Source of the DNA: Chloroflexota bacterium
GTDB taxonomy: Bacteria; Chloroflexota; Anaerolineae; Anaerolineales; Villigracilaceae
Assembly (NCBI GenBank): GCA_016191845.1
Contig: JACPVF010000010.1
Location: 1 to 51,805 of the forward strand
DNA length: 51,805 nt
Direction of reading: 5' to 3'
Made by a program: the position numbers and the translations under genes. This document shows, piece after piece, positions 8,435-16,102 of this stretch. The notes under the pieces are model-generated. The model saw only the letters and a program-made list of their open reading frames with translations. It did not search any database and was not told where the DNA came from. The stretch's first letter is position 1. Each line of letters opens with the position of its first letter.

Positions 8435-9330
8435 AAAGCCGCCTCTTTGATAGATTTTTGCTCCATCATCCAAATGTAGGCGTCTTCCAATGTTGGCTCT
8501 GTTTGGTGCAGGTTAGGCAAATTTGTGACCGCTTCTGGTTTTGCCAAAACGCGTAAGGTTACGCCATCCACACGCCGTACAGCACTAATGACGCGATATT
8601 CCGCTTCTACTGCTGGAACTTGTGATGGGGCTACGGTTGTTGACCATACGAAACCTTGTACCTGTTCAATAAATTCGGATGGTCTTCCGCGATAGCAAAC
8701 GCTACCTTCATCAAGTAATGCCATATCATCACAACTACTGCTGATGTCGTCAACGATATGTGTAGAAAGGATAACAACTCGGTCACCGCTTAATTGTCCA
8801 AGTAGATTCCGAAAACGCACCCGCTCTTCAGGGTCAAGCCCCGCGGTAGGTTCATCCACAATTAGCAGTTTAGGATCATTAAGCAATGCCTGGGCAATTC
8901 CAAGCCGTTGCCGCATACCACCAGAAAAGCCGCCTACTCGCTGGTCAGTCACGTCACTTAGATGAACTTGCTCCAACACGCCATCAATGCGATTCCGCCA
9001 ATTGCTATCATTGGATTTCCCATGCAAGGTTGCCATATAATTTAACAACTCACGGGCGGTAAGCGAAGGGTATAAACCATACTCCTGAGGAAGATAACCT
9101 ATTAGTCGGCGGATTTCCTGATTGTTTTTTCCTAATCGAAGCCCATCATAGGTTACCGTACCAGAGGTTGGCTCTAACAAAGTGACCAGTATCTTCATCA
9201 AGGTAGTCTTTCCTGCTCCGTTTGGTCCTAGCAACCCAAACATTCCGTTGTTGAGTTCTACCGAGAGATTCTTAATGGCTCGTTTTCCGTGACGATACTC
9301 TTTTGTCAGGCTTTGTATGTGTAATTCCAT
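8431..9330 (-). CDS. Cassette gene: ABC transporter ATPase
   Basis: A 299-residue nucleotide-binding subunit. Walker A is GPNGAGKT at residues 35-42, the Q-loop Gln is near 82 (GYLPQEYG), the signature FSGGMRQR is near 135, and Walker B with the catalytic Glu is LLIVDEP at 155-161. The last about 80 residues are the extra C-terminal part often found in ABC-2 exporter ATPases. It powers the permease encoded next. AGGAG precedes the ATG. It is the first gene of an unusually large cassette (about 2.6 kb). Confidence 0.92.
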   Translation of the reverse strand: MELHIQSLTKEYRHGKRAIKNLSVELNNGMFGLLGPNGAGKTTLMKILVTLLEPTSGTVTYDGLRLGKNNQEIRRLIGYLPQEYGLYPSLTARELLNYMATLHGKSNDSNWRNRIDGVLEQVHLSDVTDQRVGGFSGGMRQRLGIAQALLNDPKLLIVDEPTAGLDPEERVRFRNLLGQLSGDRVVILSTHIVDDISSSCDDMALLDEGSVCYRGRPSEFIEQVQGFVWSTTVAPSQVPAVEAEYRVISAVRRVDGVTLRVLAKPEAVTNLPNLHQTEPTLEDAYIWMMEQKSIKEAAL

Positions 9331-9355
9331 GATTGAACTCCTGTTTATCGGGGCG

Positions 9356-9497
9356 GGCTAACGGATTGCGTTAGCCGCAAGTGGGAGGGATTGAGGGAGG
9401 GCCGAAAACGGAATCCTGCTAAGGCGTGGAAAGCTGCCTGCCGCAGGTGCCGCCCGCCCCGTGAGCGAAGCGAAACGGGGTGCACGCTGTGTTAGGT
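9356..9497 (-). repeat. attC site 9
   Basis: GGCTAAC at 9356-9362 and GTTAGGT at 9491-9497, 142 bp. The outer GTTAGGT matches the ACCTAAC at 10062-10068, so the first cassette is bounded by complementary core sites. Confidence 0.8.
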
Positions 9498-9558
9498 GCG
9501 TTTTGACTTATGCGGTTCTTTGCTTTGGAAATGTACATTTCTAAAAAACTCTGTTCAT

Positions 9559-10023
9559 CTACTTTTCACTACGAAGGGCATGGAGATACATTTGTAAATT
9601 TCTCAAATGACTTCCCCAATGAGATTCATAACTAAACCGAAAGTGCCAAAGAGCATCATTCTCACTGTTGTTTCGCCAACGCCAAACGACTTCTGAAAGT
9701 TCGCTCGCTATGTCGGCTAGATCATCGATTGCGTCTCCCACCTGGATATCAGCTTCGCCTATGCTAACGGAAATTGAATTGGGGATATTGTAATAGCCCA
9801 GGTTGGGGAAACGCTTTGTAATCAACTCTCTCCATCGTGAATAATTGTGTTCGGGAACTTCAGGATGCTCCTTTGCTTCAGAAAGGTCTCCAACAAAATG
9901 AGCCATCCACGCCAATTTATCAAGCGCCAACTCGAGAGAGCCCAAATCGATAGGGACATCAGTTTCGAGTAGCTCAAGAAAACTGAGGGCAGCGGAGTGA
10001 ATTTCTTGACGATCAATTTCCAT
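9559..10023 (-). CDS. First cassette gene: DUF5063-like protein
   Basis: A soluble, mostly helical protein of 154 residues. It carries AIDDLADIASELSEVVWRW, then a conserved end (NDALWHFRFSYESHWGSHLR) that I recognise as DUF5063-like. The role of that family is unknown to me. It lies right behind the attI-like site, the position expected for the most recently captured and best expressed cassette. The ATG at 10021-10023 is 39 bp from the recombination sequence. Confidence 0.75.
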   Translation of the reverse strand: MEIDRQEIHSAALSFLELLETDVPIDLGSLELALDKLAWMAHFVGDLSEAKEHPEVPEHNYSRWRELITKRFPNLGYYNIPNSISVSIGEADIQVGDAIDDLADIASELSEVVWRWRNNSENDALWHFRFSYESHWGSHLRNLQMYLHALRSEK

Positions 10024-10061
10024 TGATATTGCAGAACCCTACTGATTTTTTCAGAATAAGC

Positions 10062-10204
10062 ACCTAACTAGTGTTTAGGACGCCGTTTTGCGTCCTAACT
10101 GCTTATATACGGCTTGGATTCTAATGCCTACATTAATTTGGGGTTTTAGGCGGCCATAGATTAAACGGCGTGAACACCAAATTAAGTGTAGTATACATCA
10201 CAAG
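10062..10204 (-). other. attI-like site at the head of the array
   Basis: Read on the minus strand, this 141-bp element ends CCTAAACACTAGTTAGGT, close to the attI1 core CCTAAAACAAAGTTAGGC as I recall it, and the first cassette begins exactly at the GTTAGGT. It contains two further core-like sequences (GTTAGGACGC / GCGTCCTAAAC) forming a hairpin. No intI gene lies to the right, only about 300 bp of sequence with no convincing gene followed by the HU-like gene. A second copy is at 1941-2079. The function is inferred from position and core similarity. Confidence 0.65.
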
Positions 10205-10377
10205 GGACCCGCTTCTGCTATCCAAAGGGAGGAAAACAGGGACAGTCGGATTGCAGCATGGATCGGACCCAATCCAATGCCTCCCTTTCCTGCTTCAGCC
10301 TGGCAAACCCGAATCCGCTTGCTTGCACCTGTCCCGTCTCAGCAAGGAAATGGTCCGTTTCCGCTTGATTCTTCCAT

Positions 10378-10465
10378 TATCTCGCCAAGATCATATTTTT
10401 TCTCGGCAAGAAAATTAATGATCTCGGCGAAATCATTCATTTTCTCGGCGAGATTTTGCTATAAT
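10378..10465 (+). promoter_or_regulatory. Four operator repeats at exact 21-bp spacing plus -10 box
   Basis: The sequence CTCGSCRAGA, an imperfect palindrome, recurs with CTCG starting at 10381, 10402, 10423 and 10444, each exactly 21 bp apart (two helical turns). The fourth copy ends just before a perfect -10 box, TATAAT at 10460-10465, and covers the -35 region. This layout fits cooperative binding of a regulator on one face of the DNA, repressing the HU-like gene that starts at 10508. Autoregulation is possible. Confidence 0.75.
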
Positions 10466-10507
10466 CACCGTGAAAAGCATCCATTTCAGCAAGCAAAGGG
10501 AGTGAAT

Positions 10508-10906
10508 ATGGCAAGGAAGATCACCGCCATCCGCAAGTATCGGCCCGAGATCAAGCGCGAACCCACGCGCCAGATGCGGCATTTGGTCGAAGGGATTGCC
10601 CGCGGCACAGGCCTCAGCGAGGGAGAAATCCGTTTCGTGTTGTATGAACTGCGCGATGCCATTCTGGAGGCGCACAGCCACGGACAGGCGGTCAAGCTGG
10701 ACGGGCTGGGCATCTTCACCCCCACCATCCGCATGGACGGCAGCCTGGATGTCCTCTTCCGCCCCGAGGTGGACCTGCTGAACAAGCTCAACGATCCCAG
10801 CCATTTCTATGCCAGGATCCTGAACAAGTCCAATATCGGCAAGTCGGCGGACGAGCTGGTGGCGCAATGGAATCAGGAGCATCCCGAAGATCCCGTTGAA
10901 GAATAG
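10508..10906 (+). CDS. HU/IHF-like DNA-binding protein
   Basis: A basic protein of 132 residues that resembles divergent HU-family proteins. There is a helical part (HLVEGIARGTGLSEGEIRFVLYELRDAILEA), a turn and strands (GQAVKLDGLGIFTPTIRMDG) where HU has its DNA-binding arm, and a C-terminal tail. It probably binds and bends DNA. The ATG at 10508 has AGGGAG well placed upstream; the longer open frame from 10277 crosses the promoter and operators and is rejected. It lies alone behind the 21-bp operator array. Confidence 0.75.
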   Translation: MARKITAIRKYRPEIKREPTRQMRHLVEGIARGTGLSEGEIRFVLYELRDAILEAHSHGQAVKLDGLGIFTPTIRMDGSLDVLFRPEVDLLNKLNDPSHFYARILNKSNIGKSADELVAQWNQEHPEDPVEE

Positions 10907-10986
10907 TAGGTCACGTCTGCGACGTGACCCTTTTCCAACCAACAAACGGTCATGCTAAAACGGTCACGCTAAAAGCGTGACCTACT
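10905..10986. repeat. Nested inverted repeats after the HU-like gene
   Basis: GGTCACGTC / GACGTGACC at 10909-10929 (followed by CTTTT, so a likely terminator) and GGTCACGCT / AGCGTGACC at 10962-10982 form two similar hairpins. The outer arms AGTAGGTCACG (10905-10915) and CGTGACCTACT (10976-10986) can also pair. This is probably a palindromic repeat used as a terminator. Confidence 0.7.
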
Positions 10987-11025
10987 GATATATAATCATG
11001 CTAAATCGCCACGGAGGGCTCACAG

Positions 11026-12648
11026 ATGTCTCAGGTTTACGACTACGTGATCGTTGGTTCTGGTTTTGGGGGCAGTGTGTCGGCCATGCGGCTGACGGAG
11101 AAGGGCTATTCGGTGCTGGTGCTCGAAAAGGGCAAGCGCTTCCGCGACCAGGATTTCGCCAAGACCAACTGGCAGTATTGGAAATATCTGTGGCTGCCCG
11201 CCCTGCGCGCGCATGGCATTTTGCAGATCAGCATCCTCAAAGGTGTGATGGTGCTGCACGGAGCGGGCGTGGGCGGCGGCTCGCTGGGTTATGCTAATGT
11301 GCTGGAAGTGCCCACCGACGAGACCTTTGCCACCCCCGCCTGGAACGCTCCCCTGCCCTGGGGCAAGTTGCTCCAACCGCATTACGAGACCGCCAAACGC
11401 ATGTTGGGCGTGGCACGCAACCCCAAACTGTGGGCAGCCGACCGTCTGCTGCAAACCTTTTCGGAGGAACGCGGCATGAGTCACACCTTCCGCGCCACCG
11501 ACGTGGGCGCCTACTTCGGCGAAGCGGGCGTCTCGGTGCCTGATCCCTTCTTCGGCGGCGAAGGCCCCGAGCGCGCGGGCTGCCGTCACTGCGGCGGATG
11601 CATGGTGGGATGCCGCTACAACGCCAAGAATACATTGCCGAAGAACTATTTATATTTCGCAGAGAAGCAAGGGGCGAAGGTGGTGGCGGAGGCGGAGGTG
11701 ACAGACATTACCCCCCTCCGTCTCCCCCCAAATTCTGCGAATTTGGGGGGAGAGAAAGAGGGGGGCGGCTACGAGATCATCTACCAGTCGAGCACCCGCT
11801 TCTTTAAGGGGACCTCACAGCGGGTCCAGGCCAGACGGGTGATCCTGTCTGCGGGGGTGATGGGGACGATGAAGCTGCTGCTGAATCTGCGCGACGAGAA
11901 GAAGTCCCTGCCGAAATTGTCGCCGCGGCTGGGCGACGTGGTGCGCACCAACTCGGAGGCGCTGCTCGGCTCGGTGGCGCGCAAGTCGGATATCAATTAT
12001 TCGGAGGGGGTGTCCATCTCTTCCATCTACAACCACGACGAGATCACGCGCGTCGAACCTGTGCGCTACCCCGATGGCTCGTCGCTGATGCGCTTCCTGG
12101 CCGCGCCGTTGATCGACACAGACGTGAGCGTGCCCGTGCGCATCCTCAAGTTCCTCGGCTGGGCGCTGAGCCACCCGCTCGATTTTCTCAAGGCGCTGGT
12201 GCTGCCAGGCTGGGCGCACAATGTGACCATCCTGCTGGTGATGCAGCACGCCGACAATCGCATGCGCTTCCGCATGGGACGCAGCCTCTTCACGCTCTTC
12301 CGCCGCGGCATGGTGGCTGAAGAGGAACCTGGCTACGTGATCCACGCGCAGGTCAAAGGCTCGCACGAGCTGACGCGCGAGTTCGCCAGACGTATCAACG
12401 GCGTGGCGCTCGGCTCCATCGGCGAGAACCTGCTGGGTCTGCCCACCACCGCGCACATCCTGGGCGGCGCGCCCATCGGCAGGGACGCGAGCGAAGGCGT
12501 GGTGGACGAGAACTTCGAGATCCACAACTACCCTGGCCTGTACATCATCGACGGCTCGATCATGCCCGCCAACCCTGGCGTCAACCCGTCGCTGACCATC
12601 ACGGCGCTGGCGGAGTATGCGATGAGCAGGATAGAGAAAAAGAGCTAG
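11026..12648 (+). CDS. GMC-family FAD-dependent oxidoreductase (cholesterol-oxidase-like)
   Basis: A 540-residue flavoprotein. The N-terminal dinucleotide fold is YDYVIVGSGFGGSVSAMRL (residues 5-23), with the family's HGAGVGGGSLGYANV near residue 78. A Cys-rich segment (CRHCGGCMVGCRYNAKNTL) near residue 186 is typical of the cholesterol-oxidase-like branch of COG2303. The C-terminus has the FAD-contacting YIIDGSIMPANPGVNPSLT. The likely reaction is oxidation of a hydroxyl group with transfer to FAD; the substrate is unknown. A TATAAT at 10991-10996 precedes it. An in-frame palindromic insert (11711-11765) adds about 18 residues after residue 228. Confidence 0.88.
   Translation: MSQVYDYVIVGSGFGGSVSAMRLTEKGYSVLVLEKGKRFRDQDFAKTNWQYWKYLWLPALRAHGILQISILKGVMVLHGAGVGGGSLGYANVLEVPTDETFATPAWNAPLPWGKLLQPHYETAKRMLGVARNPKLWAADRLLQTFSEERGMSHTFRATDVGAYFGEAGVSVPDPFFGGEGPERAGCRHCGGCMVGCRYNAKNTLPKNYLYFAEKQGAKVVAEAEVTDITPLRLPPNSANLGGEKEGGGYEIIYQSSTRFFKGTSQRVQARRVILSAGVMGTMKLLLNLRDEKKSLPKLSPRLGDVVRTNSEALLGSVARKSDINYSEGVSISSIYNHDEITRVEPVRYPDGSSLMRFLAAPLIDTDVSVPVRILKFLGWALSHPLDFLKALVLPGWAHNVTILLVMQHADNRMRFRMGRSLFTLFRRGMVAEEEPGYVIHAQVKGSHELTREFARRINGVALGSIGENLLGLPTTAHILGGAPIGRDASEGVVDENFEIHNYPGLYIIDGSIMPANPGVNPSLTITALAEYAMSRIEKKS
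11711..11765. repeat. Palindromic repeat inserted in frame in the GMC gene
   Basis: CCCCCCTCCGTCTCCCCCC, AAATTCTGCGAATTT and GGGGGGAGAGAAAGAGGGGG form a long perfect-to-near-perfect inverted repeat. It encodes TPLRLPPNSANLGGEKEGGG, which looks foreign between two strands of the protein. The same repeat type (CTCCCCC-ATTTTC-loop-GAAAAT-GAGGGAG) occurs between genes at 40643-40737. Confidence 0.75.
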
Positions 12649-12651
12649 GAC

Positions 12652-13251
12652 ATGAATTTACATTGTGAACCGAAGTCCTTTCCATGGGCTGTCCTGTTTT
12701 GGTGGGTATTGGCGAATTTCATTGGAGTGGCATCAGAAATTGTCTTCCTGCACCTTGTTGATTTTGCAATCAGTATGACTGGCGATTACGCAAAATATAT
12801 TGAGCCTCATTTATTTCCAGCGCCAGGTTTTCTGGTTGGGCTCTCTCTTGGGCTGGCTGTTGGCTTTTCACAAAGTCTTGTGATTAAGAAATATTTAAAA
12901 AATCCCTTTGCATGGGTTTTCACAACAGTGGCTGGATTTATAATAGCAAAGGTAAGTGAAACTGTTTTTTTCCTGTTTACCTTTACGCTCGAGAACTCCA
13001 ACATAAATCTATCATGGATACTAACAGGCTTTTTTGTAGGCAGTTTTCAATGGCTGGTATTAAGAAAACAAGTGCAAAAATCTTGGATGTGGATTATCGT
13101 AAATATTGTAATAGGAATAATAATGAATAGATTTTTTACATTCCCCTGGGGAGATATAGAATTCCTAACCTTTGCCATTGGAAGTATTTTGACAGGAATA
13201 ACGTTGGCTTGGTTGATTACAAGTCAGAAGAAAGTTGAGAGTATACAATAA
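12652..13251 (+). CDS. Hypothetical multi-span membrane protein
   Basis: A 199-residue protein with about five or six membrane helices (WAVLFWWVLANFIGVASEIVF near the N-terminus and ITLAWLIT at the end). The family is not recognised. The gene is clearly AT-richer than both neighbours, suggesting recent acquisition. It begins four bases after the stop of the oxidoreductase gene, and its stop overlaps the start of the SIMPL gene (TAATG), so it is transcribed with them. Confidence 0.7.
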   Translation: MNLHCEPKSFPWAVLFWWVLANFIGVASEIVFLHLVDFAISMTGDYAKYIEPHLFPAPGFLVGLSLGLAVGFSQSLVIKKYLKNPFAWVFTTVAGFIIAKVSETVFFLFTFTLENSNINLSWILTGFFVGSFQWLVLRKQVQKSWMWIIVNIVIGIIMNRFFTFPWGDIEFLTFAIGSILTGITLAWLITSQKKVESIQ

Positions 13252-13904
13252 TGGAACAAAAACCCGATACCATCAAAATCTCAGTCAGCCAGCGCGAGGA
13301 GTTGTTTGCCTCGTACGCAAATCTGTTCGTGACGGTGCGCGGCTCGTCGGTGTTCAGCGGCGACCAGGCCATGAAGAAGGCCAAAGAGGTGAGCCAGCTC
13401 GTGGACGAGTTGATCCGCTTTGGGCTGAAGGCGGAAGACATCCACCTGCAGGGCGTCCACGTAGAGAACAACAGCGGGGGGCTGCTCAAATCGTCCAGCG
13501 CGGCGTACAGGCTGAAGGTCCGCTGCGAGAAACTGGACCAGATCGCCGATGTGCTGGACATCGTCACATCCCAGAAGAACGCCACGCTCGAACGCATCGA
13601 GTGGAAATATGCTGACGAAGAAGCCCACGAACGCGGACTGGAAGCGGCCATCACCAAGGCCAAAGCCAAAGCGGAGAAAGTGGCCGTCGCGATGGGAGTC
13701 AACCTGCTGGGCGTGTATGACTTCCTCGAAAATACCTACGATGAGGAGGCGCCCATCCCATTCCAGATGCAGGCTCAGGCCGTGCGGGCGAAATCGTTTG
13801 TGGCCGCCGTCGAGCAGGGACCCTCACTGGGCATGGATATTCAGCATAGCAAGGTCATCCACATCAACGTCGATGTGTGGTATCGCGTGTCGGCGTTTTT
13901 ATAG
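13251..13904 (+). CDS. SIMPL domain (DUF541) protein
   Basis: A 217-residue protein with the SIMPL pattern: early strands (IKISVSQREELFASYANLFVTV), alternating helices and strands, then ERGLEAAITKAKAKAEKVAVAMGV near residue 130, typical of DUF541. Family members are often periplasmic or membrane-associated and of unclear role. No signal peptide is visible here, so this copy is probably cytoplasmic. Its ATG overlaps the upstream stop codon. Confidence 0.85.
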   Translation: MEQKPDTIKISVSQREELFASYANLFVTVRGSSVFSGDQAMKKAKEVSQLVDELIRFGLKAEDIHLQGVHVENNSGGLLKSSSAAYRLKVRCEKLDQIADVLDIVTSQKNATLERIEWKYADEEAHERGLEAAITKAKAKAEKVAVAMGVNLLGVYDFLENTYDEEAPIPFQMQAQAVRAKSFVAAVEQGPSLGMDIQHSKVIHINVDVWYRVSAFL

Positions 13905-13916
13905 CAAAACCACTCC

Positions 13917-14075
13917 GCCCTGAGCGGAGTGAGGCGATAGCCGAACGCAGTCGAAGGGCAGGCGAGCAAAACGTTATTGTTTCTTGGCTACCTGCCCTTC
14001 GACTACGGGCCTCAAAGAACATTCGGCCCTCCGCTCACGTGTGCCTGCGGCGCAGTGCAGGCAGGGCGGAGAAAC
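13917..14075. repeat. Intergenic palindromic repeats (CTTCGACTACG type)
   Basis: The inverted units CGCAGTCGAAGGGCAGGC and GCCTGCCCTTCGACTACGGG are mixed with CCTGAGCGGAGTGAGG and GGCCCTCCGCTCACGTG. The same building blocks recur at 2121-2150, 19694-19812 and 47121-47245. They may serve as terminators between the SIMPL and ABC genes. Confidence 0.7.
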
Positions 14076-14159
14076 CTGTTCTTCATACTCCATTCCAAAA
14101 AAACTAGCACTTTTGTTCTATCGATGATAAAATCTTTCCTTCCGAGGAGAGATTTTAAT

Positions 14160-15140
14160 ATGTCCCCAGAACCCATTCTTGTCGAACAATTGAGCAAGAC
14201 TTATCAGGTGCCCGAACGCGAAGGCGGCTTCGGTGCAGCCGTGCGCAGCTTTTTCAAACGCAAGTACAAGGACGTGAAAGCTGTGGAGAAGGTCAGCTTT
14301 CGCATCGAGCCGGGCGAGGTGGTCGGCTTTCTCGGCCCGAACGGCGCGGGCAAGACCACCACGCTCAAGATGCTCTCGGGCCTGCTGCATCCCACCAGCG
14401 GCAGGGCCAGCGTGCTGGGCTTCACGCCCTGGGAGCGCAAGTCCGACTATCTGCGTTCGATGACGCTGGTCATGGGACAGCGCAACCGCCTTTCGTGGGA
14501 CATCCCCGCCGCCGACTCGTTCCTGCTCAACCAGGCCATCTACCGCATCCCCGACGATGAATATAAGAAGACCTACAAGGAACTGGATGAACTGCTCGAA
14601 CTCGAGCCGTTGATGAAGAAGCCCGTGCGTAACCTGTCGCTGGGCGAACGCATGAAGTGCGAGATCGCGGCAGGGCTGCTCCACCGCCCCAGGGTGCTCT
14701 TCCTCGACGAGCCGACCATCGGCCTGGACATCACAGGCCAGGCGCGCATCCGCGAGTTCCTGCGCGAGTACAACCGGCGCACGGGCGCCGCCATCCTGCT
14801 GACCAGCCACTACATGGCCGACGTCACCGCCCTGTGCGAGCGGATCATCATCATCCATCACGGCCAGCTCAAATATGACGGCGGCCTGACCGACCTCTCG
14901 CGCAAGATCGCGCCCTTCAAGCTGATCGGCGTGATGCTCTCGGATGCCGACTCGCACGATTTGAGCCGCTACGGGACCGAGGTCCAGAACGAGGAGGACA
15001 TGGACAAACGCTACCTCCAGGTCCGCGCCGACGAGGTCACGCGCGTCACCTCCCAGCTGCTGGCCGACCTGCCCGTCCACGACATCACCATCGCCGACCC
15101 GCCCATCGAGTCGGTCATCGAACAGGCGTTTAATCAATGA
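14160..15140 (+). CDS. ABC exporter ATPase (COG4586 type)
   Basis: A 326-residue ATPase. Walker A is GPNGAGKTT (59-67), the signature is LSLGER (159-164), Walker B is VLFLDEP (179-185) and the switch His follows in LLTSHYMADV. The N-terminal insert (EGGFGAAVRSFFKRKYKDVK) before the first strand and the long C-terminal part are typical of the ATPase of three-component ABC-2 systems with two permeases. ATG at 14160 with GAGGAGA upstream is chosen over the longer frame that crosses repeats. The two permeases follow. Substrate unknown. Confidence 0.9.
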   Translation: MSPEPILVEQLSKTYQVPEREGGFGAAVRSFFKRKYKDVKAVEKVSFRIEPGEVVGFLGPNGAGKTTTLKMLSGLLHPTSGRASVLGFTPWERKSDYLRSMTLVMGQRNRLSWDIPAADSFLLNQAIYRIPDDEYKKTYKELDELLELEPLMKKPVRNLSLGERMKCEIAAGLLHRPRVLFLDEPTIGLDITGQARIREFLREYNRRTGAAILLTSHYMADVTALCERIIIIHHGQLKYDGGLTDLSRKIAPFKLIGVMLSDADSHDLSRYGTEVQNEEDMDKRYLQVRADEVTRVTSQLLADLPVHDITIADPPIESVIEQAFNQ

Positions 15141-15232
15141 TGTCGTTGCGAGGAGCCAAAGGCGACGAAGCAACCTCGATATTAGGAGATTGCTTCGTCG
15201 TTGCTGTGCAACTCCTCGCAATGACATGAGGA
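15141..15232. repeat. Dispersed palindromic repeat, full copy (GTCRTTGCGAGGAG type)
   Basis: ATGTCGTTGCGAGGAG at the left is the inverted complement of CTCCTCGCAATGACAT at the right; internal arms are GGCGACGAAGCAACCTC and GAGATTGCTTCGTCGTTGC. It fills the gap between two operon genes. Its right end supplies the GAGGAG used as ribosome binding site by the permease at 15240. Confidence 0.85.
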
Positions 15233-15239
15233 GTCTTAT

Positions 15240-16037
15240 ATGTTGAACATCTTCAAACGTCTCTGGCAGGTCAATTGGGCGGAACAATGGCAGTACCGCG
15301 CCAACCTGATCATGTACCTGCTGTACTGGCTGGTCTCACCCATCATTTACCTGTCCGTATGGACCAGCATCGCCAGCGCCAAGGGCAGCGTCAACGGTTT
15401 CACCGCGGGCGATTTCGTCAACTATTACATGATCCTGCTCATCGCGGACCAATTCACCAGCAACATCGTCATCCACAACTTCGCCTACAAGATCCAGGAT
15501 GGCTCGCTTTCGGGCGAACTCGTCCGCCCGATCCACCCGATGCTGACCAATACCCTGGTCAACAACCTGGCCTTCAAGGCCCTGATCCTGGCCGGCTTCA
15601 CGCCCGTCTGGCTGGTCCTGACCCTCATCTTCAAGCCCGACTTCAGCGGCGTGACCTGGCAGGGCGTGCTGCTCTCCATCCCCGCCATGCTGCTGGGATT
15701 CATCGTCGGCTTCCTGCTCTCGGCGGCCATCACCTCGCTGGCCTTCTGGACCACGCGCGTGTACTCGCTGCACGAGTTTTACTTCGCCGTCATCCTGCTG
15801 TTCTCGGGGCAGTTCGTCCCGCTGACCCTGATGCCGAAGATCGTGCAGGACATCGCCCAATACCTGCCCTTCCAACTCTTCATGTATTACCCGATCCAGC
15901 TCATCCTCGGCAAATTGACCACGGCCCAGATCATCCAGGGATTTGTCGTCGGTCTTGTGTGGCTGGGACTGTCGATCCTCTTCTTCAACTTCGTCTGGCG
16001 GCGCGGCGTGAAGCAATACTCCGCCGTGGGAGCGTAG
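15240..16037 (+). CDS. ABC-2 permease (COG4587 type)
   Basis: A 265-residue membrane protein with six helices. It begins MLNIFKRLWQVNWAEQWQYR and contains DGSLSGELVRPIHPM, the short motif shared by permeases of this exporter group. It should form a heterodimer with the permease at 16103, driven by the ATPase at 14160. GAGGAG lies eight bases before the ATG, at the edge of the palindromic repeat. Confidence 0.88.
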   Translation: MLNIFKRLWQVNWAEQWQYRANLIMYLLYWLVSPIIYLSVWTSIASAKGSVNGFTAGDFVNYYMILLIADQFTSNIVIHNFAYKIQDGSLSGELVRPIHPMLTNTLVNNLAFKALILAGFTPVWLVLTLIFKPDFSGVTWQGVLLSIPAMLLGFIVGFLLSAAITSLAFWTTRVYSLHEFYFAVILLFSGQFVPLTLMPKIVQDIAQYLPFQLFMYYPIQLILGKLTTAQIIQGFVVGLVWLGLSILFFNFVWRRGVKQYSAVGA

Positions 16038-16040
16038 GTT

Positions 16041-16080
16041 TTTATGATGTCGTTGCGAGCGGTTTTTGCGAAGCAACCTC
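16041..16080. repeat. Dispersed palindromic repeat, half copy
   Basis: ATGATGTCGTTGCGAGCGG followed by TTTTTGCGAAGCAACCTCC is the left half of the element seen complete at 15141-15232. It sits between the two permease genes. Confidence 0.7.
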
Positions 16081-16102
16081 CTGGTATACATCGGAGGAAA
16101 TC

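Larger units (their letters stand above)
1..10068 (-). mobile_element. Integron gene-cassette array (no integrase visible)
   Basis: Nine attC-like sites punctuate this stretch. Each runs from an R box GCCCAAC, GCCTAAC or GGCTAAC to a matching GTTGGGC, GTTAGGC, GTTAGCC or GTTAGGT. Sites are about 61 bp or 129-172 bp long and share their inner sequence. Read on the minus strand, the R'' arm is GCCCAACAAAGCG followed by an extra T before GCACC. That extra base is missing from the opposite arm, as expected for the extrahelical base of attC L''. Almost all cassette genes are on the minus strand with attC at their 3' end, which fits integron architecture. Genes are visibly AT-richer than the chromosome to the right. 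No tyrosine recombinase (intI) is present in the window, so this is either the distal part of a sedentary chromosomal integron or a CALIN. The array continues past position 1. Confidence 0.85.

Noticed and set aside
235-9497. The nine GCCCAAC...GTTGGGC repeats as a CRISPR array or ordinary REP elements
   Set aside because: They are 0.6-2.6 kb apart, separated by whole genes, vary in the middle while the arms are kept, and correlate with gene ends; attC explains all this.
10170-10418. An 82-codon frame next to the head attI as an integrase remnant
   Set aside because: No tyrosine recombinase motifs; it overlaps the attI-like element and the operators.
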